In this document: piece after piece, positions 6,404 to 14,475 of the stretch
Layout of the letters: every line of letters begins with the position of its first letter
Position numbering within the stretch: the first letter of the stretch is position 1
Source: Deltaproteobacteria bacterium
Lineage (GTDB): Bacteria > Desulfobacterota > Desulfobaccia > Desulfobaccales > Desulfobaccaceae
Direction: 5' to 3'
Length of the DNA stretch: 16,844 bases
NCBI GenBank assembly: GCA_016874895.1
Contig: VGSX01000044.1
Location: 1-16,844 of the forward strand
The notes under the pieces: generated by a model
What the model was told of the DNA's origin: nothing
What the model saw: only the letters and a program-made list of their open reading frames with translations
The model's database searches: none
Position numbers and translations under genes: made by a program

Positions 6404-7039
6404 TTAGTGTTTGTGATGCCGGTGCTTGTACCTGACCGCTTCCCAAATCGGCAGATCTTCGGGCCGATCCACGTCGGGGAGCGTCTCCAATACATGGGGG
6501 TTCAGCCCAAGACTCTGGACCGCCATAAGAGTACAGGCAAACACCTGTTGAGTCCCCCAAGGGATGTTCGTAAACAACTGCGGGAAGACTCGCCGGCAGC
6601 CGATGAGATAGTAGCCGCCATCCTGGGCCGGGCCCAAGACCAGTTCGCAGGACTTGAGGGCATCAAAAGCCTGGCGCAATATCCCGGGGGTAAGGTTCGG
6701 GCAGTCCGAACCGATCACTATGGCCCGATCCGCCCCCTGTCCCATGGCTGTTGCTAACGCTGCCTGCATTTTCTGCCCCAGGTCACCCTCTACCTGGGAG
6801 TGATAGGATAACTCGTGGCCAAAGACCTGCCGCATTAATTCCACGTTCCCGCCGGCAAAATGCACCTCCACCTGTACCGGATAGTTCCGCGCCAGTTCGC
6901 TGGCGGTCCGTAAGGTATGACGGGTCATCTCTTCGTGTAACCGGGCGGCGCCCAGCGCTCCCAATGCCGGGATAATCCGGGTCTTACTTTTTCCAGGCTC
7001 CGGGAACCGGCTAAAAATGATTAATACCGGCAGCATCAT
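6404..7039 (-). CDS. TIGR04282-family (DUF2064) glycosyltransferase
   Basis: This 211-residue protein has the nucleotide-sugar transferase fold of TIGR04282 (rSAM/selenodomain- or arsenosugar-associated glycosyltransferase). Family marks are LIIFSRFPEPGKSKTRI at the N-terminus, IVIGSDCPNLTPGILRQAF (metal-binding Asp) and LGPAQDGGYYLIG, with a C-terminal DVDRPEDL. In arsenosugar-type clusters such enzymes are linked to radical SAM and methyltransferase partners, which fits its neighbour. It starts about 20 nt after the stop of the radical SAM gene. GGAG lies 8 nt before the ATG at 7039, so that start is preferred over the ATG at 7045 (2 nt spacing). The C-terminus ends in a basic, histidine-rich tail (KHRHHKH). 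The exact acceptor is unknown. Confidence 0.85.
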   Translation of the reverse strand: MMLPVLIIFSRFPEPGKSKTRIIPALGALGAARLHEEMTRHTLRTASELARNYPVQVEVHFAGGNVELMRQVFGHELSYHSQVEGDLGQKMQAALATAMGQGADRAIVIGSDCPNLTPGILRQAFDALKSCELVLGPAQDGGYYLIGCRRVFPQLFTNIPWGTQQVFACTLMAVQSLGLNPHVLETLPDVDRPEDLPIWEAVRYKHRHHKH

Positions 7040-7058
7040 ACCCATTACTCCGCTTCGA

Positions 7059-10000
7059 TCAGGTCCATAAAGGACACTCTGCCCCCAGGCACTCCTGGTT
7101 CAGATGGGCCTGCTGGCACCCGAGATGAAAGTCAGCCCGTAAGGTAATGGGCAGGTAGATTTCAGACAATGCCGCCGCCTTCTTCAAGGCCAGCCAGCTA
7201 TCCCGCTGGCAGCAGCGGGCCGCGGCAAACCTGGCCTGTTCCTGAATAACGGCCTGGATGACCTGCTGCACCTGCTGGCGTTCTCTGGCCTTGACGGGGC
7301 TGGCGCCCAAGAGGAGGCTGAAGGCGATGCCCACCCCGACGGCGGCGCCGCAGGCGCCGGTAAAAGCACAATAGCCGCCAGGTACGCCCTTCCCACGCCG
7401 TAGGGCGGTCTGCAGCATGGTGGCCGGCACTTGGCTCCCCAGATTCCGGTACGCTGCCAGGATGATGCCAGGCACCATGATGTGATGCTCCGGTCCGTGG
7501 AGCGGGATGGCCGGGTGGCGCCGGATTTCCTGGAGCAGATCGATCAGATCGGTCTTCGTGGTCACGGTACAGATATGTTCCAAAAAGGCCTCAGCGTCCC
7601 GGGTATGGCAGGCGTTACAGACAAAATGCCCCTCTTCGCACTGGGCTGTGGCCAGGAAAACCTCACCGCAAAAAGCGCAGGTCTGCCGGGCTTCTTGTGT
7701 CAGGTAGCCCACGGGTGCGCCGCAGACCAGGCAGCCGGTCTCGGGTCGGAAAGCAGAGGCGGGTTTGACTGCCAAACCTGGCTCGACCAAAGTCAATCTG
7801 GCCTCGGGAACCGGACTTGGACAGCAGGACGGCGGCTCCAGGGTTTTGTTGATAATGGCTCCGGCCTGATCAAAAACAAAAAGTTCCTCCGCCTTGACCT
7901 GGACCTCTTCCAGGGCGAGTTCCTGGGTTGCACCGGCCCTGAGGATCTCGCCAGTGCTCGTCACCAGGGCCGCAAAAGGCCCCCGGTACATAACCCGTCG
8001 GGCTGCCGGGGCGACCGGTTTGCGGGCTTCGTAGGTCATGGAGAAAAATTGGTGCCCCTGGACCTTGCGATACGGAAAGCGTTTCAGGACCAGGGCGGCT
8101 GTGAAGCCCGATTCCTCCAGGAGGCCGAACAGGTCCCGCTGGCTCAGGGCGCCGGCAATGCATTCCCCCTGCAGGACCGGATCATTCCTGATGGCCGGAT
8201 CGGGTTCGGTTTCACACACCACATCCGAGATGACCAGCCTGCCTCCCGGCTTCAGGACCCGCCAGATTTCTGCAAAAGTGTGGCGCTTGTGGCCGGAGAG
8301 ATTGACGACGCAGTTGGATAAAACCACGTCAATCTCAGCATCCGGCAGGGGCAGTTCCTCCAGATAGCCTTTTTTGAAATCGAGGTTGTGATAACCCAGG
8401 TTCCGGGCCACTTCGGCTGCGCCCTGGACAGCCCGGGACAGCATGGGCTCCAGCATGTCCACTCCCACCACTCGGCCCTGAGCCCCCACCAGGCGGGCAG
8501 CGATGAAACACTCCACCCCGGTGCCGCAGCCCAGATCCAGGACCTTTTCGCCGGGCTGCAAAGCCGCCTCCAGGACCGGACTGCCGCAACCGTAACCCCG
8601 AAAACGATATTCCGGCGGGATGTGGGCCATGGCCTCGTTCGGATAACACACCGGGTTGAGGATGTCTTCCTTGGGTGTTGCCGCCGCGACCTGGTAAAAT
8701 TCCTTCACTACGGTGCGGCTGTCGGGAGTGACTGCGGCCAAGAGACAGTTGCTGTGGGTCAGGGCAACGGACCCGTGAGCGCCGCAACTCTTAAGAATAT
8801 CTCCCATTTTGAGGCGGAGTCCCGGCAGCCCGTTACCGGCGGTTTTCTGGCGAGTCTCCTGGGTGATCATCCAGAGGGCCAGTTGTTCGTAGAGTGGCAG
8901 ATACGGGTCCTGGCCGATCCAATCGCCGCCGCTGAGATAACTGTGATCCGGATCGCCGCCGCCCAGGAGAAAGCGCCAGGGAGATGTCAAGGACATGGCG
9001 GAGGCTTGTCTCATTTTTTCGAACACGGGACTGCCGCGCCAGGCCGTTGCCAGATCGGGATGGAGATCGGCGGCCAGCGCTTCCACGCCAACCAGGGCCG
9101 GTGAGGGATATATCTTGCCGTCCGGGCCCACCGCCAGAGATTCCCAGCCGCTACCTGCCCCGTCGTGTTTAGTGCCGCTGGGGGCAAAGATCTGGGCCCG
9201 CAGGGCTTCCAGGTTGTCAACGCTGACGCCAGTTGCAGTGGCCCGATGGACCGCTTCCAGCAGATAGGGGAGAATGTCGGCCGGAGACATGAACCTGTCG
9301 GCCGCGCCCCGGCCGCGCCTGAAGTACCACAGGAAGTGGATATTGACGGCGCCAACCTCGGCGGCAAAATCAGCCAGCCAGGGCATATCCGCCACATTGT
9401 TGGTATTGACGCACATGGATAAAGTAGAGGCGATCTTCTTCTCCCGCAGCCAGGCCAGATTATCTTTCAGGGCCGCGAAGGCACCCTGGCCGCGGATTTG
9501 GTCATGGTTTGGCCCTAGTCCGTCCACGCTGATCTGCAGATGAAACCGGTCTGCCGGCCAGCGGGCCAAAGCTTCGGCGTAATTCCGCATCAGGGTGCCA
9601 TTGGTGAGCACGACCACATGGACCGCCGCATCTTCCAGGAGGAAGTCCACGATGGTTGCGAATTCCGGATGCACTAAGGGTTCGCCGCCGGTCAAGGCAA
9701 AGACCCGACAGCCCAATCCTCTGGCCTGGGTGGCCAGTTCCCGGATCCGGGAGCCTGGCATTTCTGTCTGCGTGGCTGGAGAACAAGCGAACAGGCAGTG
9801 GCGGCAGGCTTGATTGCAGCGGTCAGTGATATGAAACCAGACTTCGCGCAGATGATCGGTGTTCAGGAAGGCGGCCCGCCCTTGATAGGCCCGAACCGGC
9901 TCGTCCGGCAGGCGGGCCAGAAACCGCTGCGCCGAGATATCGAGACCGTTTTTGCCATTTTTTGATAATTCCTGCAGAATTTTGTCGCCGGTCTCGTTAG

Positions 10001-10088
10001 GAACAAACCAATCGGGTTTATCTCCCCTGACATAAACGGGGGTCCCCTGAAACTCAAATCTGGTCCAGAGAGCTTTTTGGAAAGCCAT
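7059..10088 (-). CDS. Radical SAM + ArsM-like methyltransferase + DUF5714 fusion protein
   Basis: A 1009-residue three-part protein. Residues about 85-300 form a radical SAM domain with CNQACRHC (Cys 91, 95, 98 binding the 4Fe-4S cluster) and LTGGEPLV. A SPASM-like region near 320-390 lacks its usual cysteines. Residues about 480-690 form an arsenite-methyltransferase-like domain: YGCGSP, VLDLGCGTG for SAM binding, SNCVVNLSGHK and GECIAGAL, with an ArsM-type tail (YRGPF). From about 790 the chain is DUF5714-like and cysteine rich: CLVCG, CAFCG, CNACH, a YCAFTGACGA glycine-rich segment and a CC...C...C...C tail. The start is the ATG at 10088, with AGGAG 5 nt upstream, rather than the GTG at 10103. 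It forms an operon with the glycosyltransferase. Chemistry on arsenic or selenium compounds is inferred. Confidence 0.85.
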   Translation of the reverse strand: MAFQKALWTRFEFQGTPVYVRGDKPDWFVPNETGDKILQELSKNGKNGLDISAQRFLARLPDEPVRAYQGRAAFLNTDHLREVWFHITDRCNQACRHCLFACSPATQTEMPGSRIRELATQARGLGCRVFALTGGEPLVHPEFATIVDFLLEDAAVHVVVLTNGTLMRNYAEALARWPADRFHLQISVDGLGPNHDQIRGQGAFAALKDNLAWLREKKIASTLSMCVNTNNVADMPWLADFAAEVGAVNIHFLWYFRRGRGAADRFMSPADILPYLLEAVHRATATGVSVDNLEALRAQIFAPSGTKHDGAGSGWESLAVGPDGKIYPSPALVGVEALAADLHPDLATAWRGSPVFEKMRQASAMSLTSPWRFLLGGGDPDHSYLSGGDWIGQDPYLPLYEQLALWMITQETRQKTAGNGLPGLRLKMGDILKSCGAHGSVALTHSNCLLAAVTPDSRTVVKEFYQVAAATPKEDILNPVCYPNEAMAHIPPEYRFRGYGCGSPVLEAALQPGEKVLDLGCGTGVECFIAARLVGAQGRVVGVDMLEPMLSRAVQGAAEVARNLGYHNLDFKKGYLEELPLPDAEIDVVLSNCVVNLSGHKRHTFAEIWRVLKPGGRLVISDVVCETEPDPAIRNDPVLQGECIAGALSQRDLFGLLEESGFTAALVLKRFPYRKVQGHQFFSMTYEARKPVAPAARRVMYRGPFAALVTSTGEILRAGATQELALEEVQVKAEELFVFDQAGAIINKTLEPPSCCPSPVPEARLTLVEPGLAVKPASAFRPETGCLVCGAPVGYLTQEARQTCAFCGEVFLATAQCEEGHFVCNACHTRDAEAFLEHICTVTTKTDLIDLLQEIRRHPAIPLHGPEHHIMVPGIILAAYRNLGSQVPATMLQTALRRGKGVPGGYCAFTGACGAAVGVGIAFSLLLGASPVKARERQQVQQVIQAVIQEQARFAAARCCQRDSWLALKKAAALSEIYLPITLRADFHLGCQQAHLNQECLGAECPLWT

Positions 10089-10093
10089 CTTCA

Positions 10094-10098
10094 CTCCT
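10094..10098 (-). promoter_or_regulatory. Ribosome binding site deciding the radical SAM start
   Basis: AGGAG on the minus strand lies 5 nt before the ATG at 10088. The in-frame GTG at 10103 lies upstream of this site, so it is not the start. Confidence 0.75.
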
Positions 10099-10282
10099 GA
10101 CACTATTCGAGTCTTTCGACTTCCTTGCTAACGTAATGAAAAGGTTAAACAAAAAAGATACATCCTCGGCCACGGACGAAAGTAAAATCATCATATCCGC
10201 AATTTTTTATAAATGATGAGGGTTCCATTTTACCATAATTACTCGTTTTTCTCGATATTGGTGCATCCTCTTGCTGTTTTTT

Positions 10283-10497
10283 TCAGTCCCCAGGCAAGGC
10301 TTCTCCGCCGTGCTCCGGTAGATGGTTAAACTTGGACAGCTTGGCCAGGCCGGAGCTGAGAAGCAGCGATTTCATGCCCTTGATGGCCATATTCTTGAGG
10401 CGATGGTACTTCGAGGTATAGGCCACCAGGAACAGGTATTGGATAGGGTAAGCTCCAATTGGGCGATAATAGCTTTCGTCAGTTCCGTTTCGTTCAT
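10283..10497 (-). pseudogene. Possible frameshifted small gene of unknown function
   Basis: On the minus strand an ATG with a nearby AGG site begins MNETELTKAIIAQLE. The stretch that looks most protein-like (AYPIQYLFLVAYTSKYHRL...NHLPEHGGEALPGD, stop) lies in the next frame. A one-base shift near 10450 would join the two into about 70 residues. I do not recognise the family. It lies downstream of the oxidoreductase remnant on the same strand, so it may be part of a decayed operon. It may also be a chance reading. Confidence 0.35.
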
Positions 10498-10532
10498 TCT
10501 GACCTTTGAATAATGGGACTAAGTTACCGTCG

Positions 10533-10877
10533 TCAGGTCAAATACCGGGTAAACCAGCGTTTCAGCGACGGCGTCAACCGGGTGCGGTTATACAGGTCCC
10601 CGGTCTGCCGGATCGCCTCTGCCTGGGTTGGATAAGGATGGATGACGGCGGCCAAAGCCCCCAAACCGAGTCCTGCGGCCATGGCGGTGGACACTTCGCT
10701 GATCATCTCACCGGCATGGCGGGCCACAATAGTGGCTCCCAGGATCTTGTCAGTACCGGCCTTGATTAGAATTTTCACGAACCCCTCGGTCTCACCGTCC
10801 GGGAGGCCCTTGGCCAAGGCTTGTTCCAGCAGGTTCAAAAAAGAGGGTACCTCATAGCAGGCAGACTCGAATTTTGC
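10533..10877 (-). pseudogene. C-terminal fragment of a pyridine nucleotide-disulfide oxidoreductase
   Basis: About 100 residues match the dimerisation domain of mercuric reductase / dihydrolipoamide dehydrogenase-type flavoproteins: GETEGFVKILIKAGTDKILGAT, ARHAGEMISEVSTAMAAGLGL, and the family signature HPYPTQAEAIRQ near the C-terminus. The FAD- and NAD-binding domains and the redox disulfide are missing. The frame is open only to a stop at 10878-10880, with no good start. It is a truncated remnant; the substrate of the original enzyme cannot be told. Confidence 0.85.
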
Positions 10878-11278
10878 TTACCCACATAATTTAGCGAAGA
10901 GGCAAAAATTTTTTCAACTGATTTATCTCACGAGAAATAAATTCATGTTAATTTCCGGTCATGAGATAAAGAGTGAAGTACCCAATTTCTCCAAAGCCCC
11001 CCGCTTGTTTTTTTCTCTCATCATACCTGCATTAATGAGTTTGCATACGGAAGGCTGGACGACTCTCACAAAGAACATTTCTAAGTTTGTGCCTGCATTA
11101 AAAAAAATCCAAAGAAAAAGATTGACAGGCAGGACAATCTTCATGCACTATAAACCAGTTTCTCCTGATCGAGCCGGATAAAGGCCGATGGGAGTCATTT
11201 ATTTTTGATTCGGTTCATCATTGAGCAGAACGAAACCATTTAGTAATCAGACCAGAAATTGTCCCACTGGGGTTAGGT
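10878..11278. other. Non-coding, AT-rich spacer before the defence-type operon
   Basis: I see no supported gene in these 400 bases. A perfect 9-bp inverted repeat (TTTATCTCA at 10922-10930 and TGAGATAAA at 10962-10970) is the only clear structure. The promoter of the plus-strand operon starting at 11279 should lie here; TTGACA occurs at 11122-11127, but no well-spaced -10 box can be assigned. Confidence 0.6.
10922..10970. repeat. 9-bp perfect inverted repeat with 31-nt spacer
   Basis: The arms are TTTATCTCA and TGAGATAAA. The spacer is AT-rich and no T-run follows, so this is not a typical terminator. It could be a split operator or the edge of a lost insertion. Confidence 0.45.
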
Positions 11279-11473
11279 ATGGAAGATCGATGGCTTTCCG
11301 TAGATGAAATCGCGGCCTATATCGGTATCAAGCGGGATACGGTGTATAAATGGATCCCCGAGAAGCAGATGCCGGCGCACCGTATCGGCCGGTTGTGGAA
11401 GTTCCGTAAAGAGGAAGTGGACGAGTGGGTGAAGATGGGCGGTGCTGACGACACCCGACCTAAAAACCGATAA
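11279..11473 (+). CDS. HTH_17 excisionase/MerR-like DNA-binding protein
   Basis: This 64-residue protein has a winged-HTH fold of the helix-turn-helix 17 family: WLSVDEIAAYIGIKRDTVYKWI, then RIGRLWKFRKEEVDEWV. Such small proteins often open restriction- or defence-type operons as regulators. It lies 11 nt before the helicase gene on the same strand and probably controls the operon from the upstream spacer. It is unrelated in detail to the AlpA-like protein at 2384-2578, though both share the fold. An excisionase role is less likely because no integrase is adjacent. Confidence 0.82.
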   Translation: MEDRWLSVDEIAAYIGIKRDTVYKWIPEKQMPAHRIGRLWKFRKEEVDEWVKMGGADDTRPKNR

Positions 11474-11484
11474 AACGGGGACCG

Positions 11485-12126
11485 ATGTCAACTTTAAGCA
11501 GCCCGATACACGAAGGTTCCCTCATAACCGGTCCCCTGTTCAACGAGCCCATGCGGGTTGAGACGGTCCGGGCCAGTGGGGACGGCATGTGGACCTTAGG
11601 GCTCGTCGGGACGCAATCCGAACGTTTCCGCAAGGTCACCCTCAGTGCCGCCGATCTTGCCGGGCTCATCATTCTTAAGGCTGGTTTTACCTACCAGGGG
11701 GATGGCAACCTCCTGCGTCTGGGCCTGCAGGCCTATGCCCTGGGTATTGCCTGGGAGTTCGACCCTTACTTCGGGCTCTCCATTTCCCGGGTCGATCCTC
11801 TCCCCCATCAGCTTGAAGCGGTCTATGACTATCTTCTCAAACTGGCCCGGGTCCGTTTCCTGCTGGCCGACGATGCCGGGGCCGGCAAGACCATCATGGC
11901 TGGCTTCCTGATCCGGGAACTCCAGCTGCGCGGTTTGGCCGAGCGCATTCTCATCGTCTGTCCGGCCAACCTCTCCTTCCAGTGGCAGCGGGAACTAAAG
12001 GACCCGGCCCGCTTTGCCTGGCGCGAGGTCACCAAGGTAGCCCACTATCGGCTGGAGGTAGACGCCATGACCCAGCCTCTGACGGTTCGGGAACAGGCCG
12101 ACCCGTTCGGAGGGCCCGGCCGATGA
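11485..12126 (+). pseudogene. SNF2/DEAD-type helicase, internally deleted
   Basis: The 213-residue frame starts like a large defence-island SNF2-type helicase. It has a Q-type motif (PLPHQLEAV, about 106-114), Walker A LADDAGAGKT (127-136) and motif Ia ILIVCPANLSFQWQREL (155-171). The DExH box, helicase C domain and all later motifs are missing. After QRELKD the sequence reads ARFAWREVTKVAHYRLEVDAM, which resembles the extreme C-terminus of such helicases. A deletion of most of the gene near 11995-12006, keeping frame, is the simplest explanation. It may be translated but cannot be a helicase. Its stop overlaps the Fic start (ATGATGA). Confidence 0.75.
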
Positions 12127-13178
12127 TGAGCTTTCGGGGGACCAGACTGCGGGATCTGCGGCTGCCCCTGGCCACCGTCTGGCTGCTGGAGACCCTGGCC
12201 GAAGCCAAGGGACGGCAGCAGCTGTTTGAGCAACAGTCGCCGCAGCTGTTAACCACTTTCCGGGAAATGGCCCTCATCGAGAGCACCGAATCGTCCAACC
12301 GTATCGAGGGGGTGACCGTGGACCAGAGCCGTCTGCGGCCGCTGGTCCTGGGCCAGGCGCGGCCGCGGGACCGTTCCGAAGAAGAGATCGTCGGCTATCG
12401 GCTGGCCCTGAACTGGATTCACACCGATTACCGCCGGATCCCCATCACCCCGGAAACCTGTCTCCTTCTCCACGCCCTGGCCCAGGGAGGCACCAGCGGC
12501 GACGCCGGCCAATGGAAAACCAGGCCCAACGACATCATCGAAATTCTTCCCGATGGCCGCCGCCAGGTCCGCTTTCAACCCTTGCCCCCGGAACAGGTGC
12601 CGGAAGCCATGGCCGAGCTTTGCCAGGGATATGGCCATGCCCTGGACCAATGGCAGATCCCGCCGCTCCTGGCCTCGGCCTGCCTGATCCTGGATTTCCT
12701 CTGCATTCACCCCTTTCGGGATGGCAACGGCCGGGTTTCCAGGCTGCTGACGCTCCTGGCCTTCTACCAGCATGGTTATGAGGTCGGACGCTACATCAGC
12801 CAAGAGCGGCTAATGGAGCAGACCAAGGAGGATTATTACGCCGTCCTGAAGGCGAGTTCCGTCGGCTGGCACGACAATCGCCATGATATCCTGCCCTGGT
12901 TCAATTACCTGCTCTCTTCCTGGCGCTTAGCCTACCGGGAATTCGAAGAGCGGGCCTCCCGTCAAGTGCCCCGCCGCGGCACCAAGACCGAACTGGTGGA
13001 ATATGCCTTGCAAAACTTTGCCGGTCCTTTCGGCATTGCCGACGTAGAACGGTTCTGCCCCAATGTCAGCCGGGAAACCATCAAGGCAGTCATGAAACGC
13101 TGGCGTGAGGCAGGGAAACTGGAAATCCTGGGTAAGGGCCGGGATGCCAAATGGCGCCGTCTGGAGGAAAAGGGGTAA
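12123..13178 (+). CDS. Fic family protein (putative AMP-transferase), class II
   Basis: This 351-residue Fic protein would transfer AMP or another nucleotide part to a target hydroxyl group. The active-site motif HPFRDGNGR is intact at about 196-204 (catalytic His 196, Asp 200, phosphate-binding NGR). An N-terminal inhibitory motif SNRIEG (Ser 58, Glu 62, Gly 63) fits the (S/T)xxxE(G/N) rule, so the enzyme is likely self-inhibited. The C-terminal 70 residues look like a winged HTH (FGIADVERFCPNVSRETIKAVMKRW). The start at 12123 is supported by GGAGG 9 nt upstream and overlap with the helicase stop. Its position between helicase and methyltransferase is consistent with a recurrent defence-island arrangement. 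The target is unknown. Confidence 0.9.
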   Translation: MMSFRGTRLRDLRLPLATVWLLETLAEAKGRQQLFEQQSPQLLTTFREMALIESTESSNRIEGVTVDQSRLRPLVLGQARPRDRSEEEIVGYRLALNWIHTDYRRIPITPETCLLLHALAQGGTSGDAGQWKTRPNDIIEILPDGRRQVRFQPLPPEQVPEAMAELCQGYGHALDQWQIPPLLASACLILDFLCIHPFRDGNGRVSRLLTLLAFYQHGYEVGRYISQERLMEQTKEDYYAVLKASSVGWHDNRHDILPWFNYLLSSWRLAYREFEERASRQVPRRGTKTELVEYALQNFAGPFGIADVERFCPNVSRETIKAVMKRWREAGKLEILGKGRDAKWRRLEEKG

Positions 13179-13211
13179 TACCCTATTAATGGGGTAATAA
13201 ATGGGGTAACA
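13172..13211 (+). repeat. Repeated GGGGTAA motif after fic; two abutting 12-mers
   Basis: GGGGTAA occurs three times (from 13172, 13191 and 13203). Two 12-base units AATGGGGTAAyA abut at 13188-13199 and 13200-13211 with one difference. They lie at the left edge of the lower-GC ATPase cassette and upstream of its likely promoter, so they could be operator repeats. TTGACA at 13218-13223 follows but has no convincing -10. Confidence 0.45.
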
Positions 13212-13317
13212 ACCTCTTTGACAGTAAGAGATTACTAAGACTTACGCGATGATAGTGCAAATTAATTCATTGGTTTACTAAAGAAAATCCTAAAATTCAG
13301 GCAAGAGGAACAAGCCG

Positions 13318-14475
13318 ATGAGTGAAAAGAACAAGATGCTTAGATTCGCAAATATACGGCTGAAAAACTGGAAGAACTTTGCCCAAGTCGATGTGGATAT
13401 TAAAAACCGTGTCATACTCGTCGGACCGAACGCATCTGGGAAATCTAATTTTTTGGATGCATTCCGTTTTCTGAGGGATTTAGCCTCTCCAGGTGGCGGA
13501 TTTCAAGAGGCAAGCCGCCGGCGGGGTGGAGTCGGAACTATTCGTTGCCTTGCCGCTCGTCGGGATTCAGAGATTGAGATTGGCGTGGTTATTGAGCAAC
13601 AAGAAAGTACACGCTGGGAGTTTGAGATAACCTTTAAGCAAGACTCACAACGCCGGGCGCGCCTTATCAGGGAAAAAGTAGTTCGCAATGACCAAATACT
13701 CCTCATACGTCCAAACGAGGAAGACAAACAAGACCCGGAGAGGTTGACGCAGAGCCATGTCGAGCAAGTCAATGTAAACCGGGATTTTCGAGAAATGGTA
13801 TCATTTTTTGCATCTATCCGGTATCTGCATATTGTTCCGCAGTTGGTCCGAGAGCCGGACCGTTCGGTTGGCCGTTTAAATGATCCGTTTGGCGGCGATT
13901 TTTTGGAGCAGATTGCCAAGACTCCGGAAAAGACACGGGCTGCTCGATTAAGACGAATTCAAAATGCCTTGAGCGTGGCTGTACCACAACTTTCGGCGAT
14001 CGAACTATGGCGGGACGAACGCGGCACGCCTCATCTACGTGGAAAGTACGAACACTGGCGCCTGCGTGGTGCTTGGCAAACTGAGGACCAGTTTTCAGAT
14101 GGTACTTTACGCCTGATGGGGTTATTATGGGCGGTTATGGAAGGAGACGGGCCGCTTTTACTAGAAGAACCGGAATTATCTTTGCATCCAGAGGTTGTTA
14201 GGTACCTGCCACAGATGTTTGCTCGCGTCCAACGCCGAACTGGAAGGCAAGTCATATTGAGTACTCATTCCCCAGAACTGCTTCAAGATGAGGGCATCGG
14301 ATTGGATGAAGTTTTGGTGTTCCGCCCAACAACGGGAGGGACGAAGGTTGAAGCGGCAAGCTCATTCGACGATGTCCGAAATCTCTTGAACGGAGGATTA
14401 ACGCTCGCCGAGGCTATTATACCGAAAACCCGTCCCGATAGCCCAGAACAACTAACTCTTTTGGGAGATTCATGA
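13318..14475 (+). CDS. AAA_21/OLD-type ABC-like ATPase
   Basis: This 385-residue SMC/ABC-fold ATPase is of the type used by many phage-defence systems. Walker A GPNASGKS is at 36-43, with FSDGTLRLMGLL as the ABC signature, LLLEEPELSLHPE as Walker B/D-loop and ILSTHSPELL with the switch His. The central region is shorter than in OLD nucleases and no TOPRIM is fused; a candidate partner is encoded next, with an ATGA overlap. GAGGA lies 8 nt before the ATG at 13318. Base composition is lower in GC than fic upstream and DUF1156 downstream, which suggests a separately acquired cassette. It may sense phage and control its partner; this is an inference from similar ATPase-nuclease pairs. Confidence 0.85.
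   Translation: MSEKNKMLRFANIRLKNWKNFAQVDVDIKNRVILVGPNASGKSNFLDAFRFLRDLASPGGGFQEASRRRGGVGTIRCLAARRDSEIEIGVVIEQQESTRWEFEITFKQDSQRRARLIREKVVRNDQILLIRPNEEDKQDPERLTQSHVEQVNVNRDFREMVSFFASIRYLHIVPQLVREPDRSVGRLNDPFGGDFLEQIAKTPEKTRAARLRRIQNALSVAVPQLSAIELWRDERGTPHLRGKYEHWRLRGAWQTEDQFSDGTLRLMGLLWAVMEGDGPLLLEEPELSLHPEVVRYLPQMFARVQRRTGRQVILSTHSPELLQDEGIGLDEVLVFRPTTGGTKVEAASSFDDVRNLLNGGLTLAEAIIPKTRPDSPEQLTLLGDS

Noticed and set aside
7431..8321. Long plus-strand frame of 296 residues
   Set aside because: It is antisense to the radical SAM fusion gene, with no recognisable motifs; GC-rich shadow.
10089..10103. GTG start at 10103 for the radical SAM protein
   Set aside because: The AGGAG site lies downstream of that GTG and is correctly spaced for the ATG at 10088.
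11122..11154. TTGACA ... TATAAA as a promoter for the HTH operon
   Set aside because: The spacer is 21 nt, too long for a standard sigma-70 promoter.
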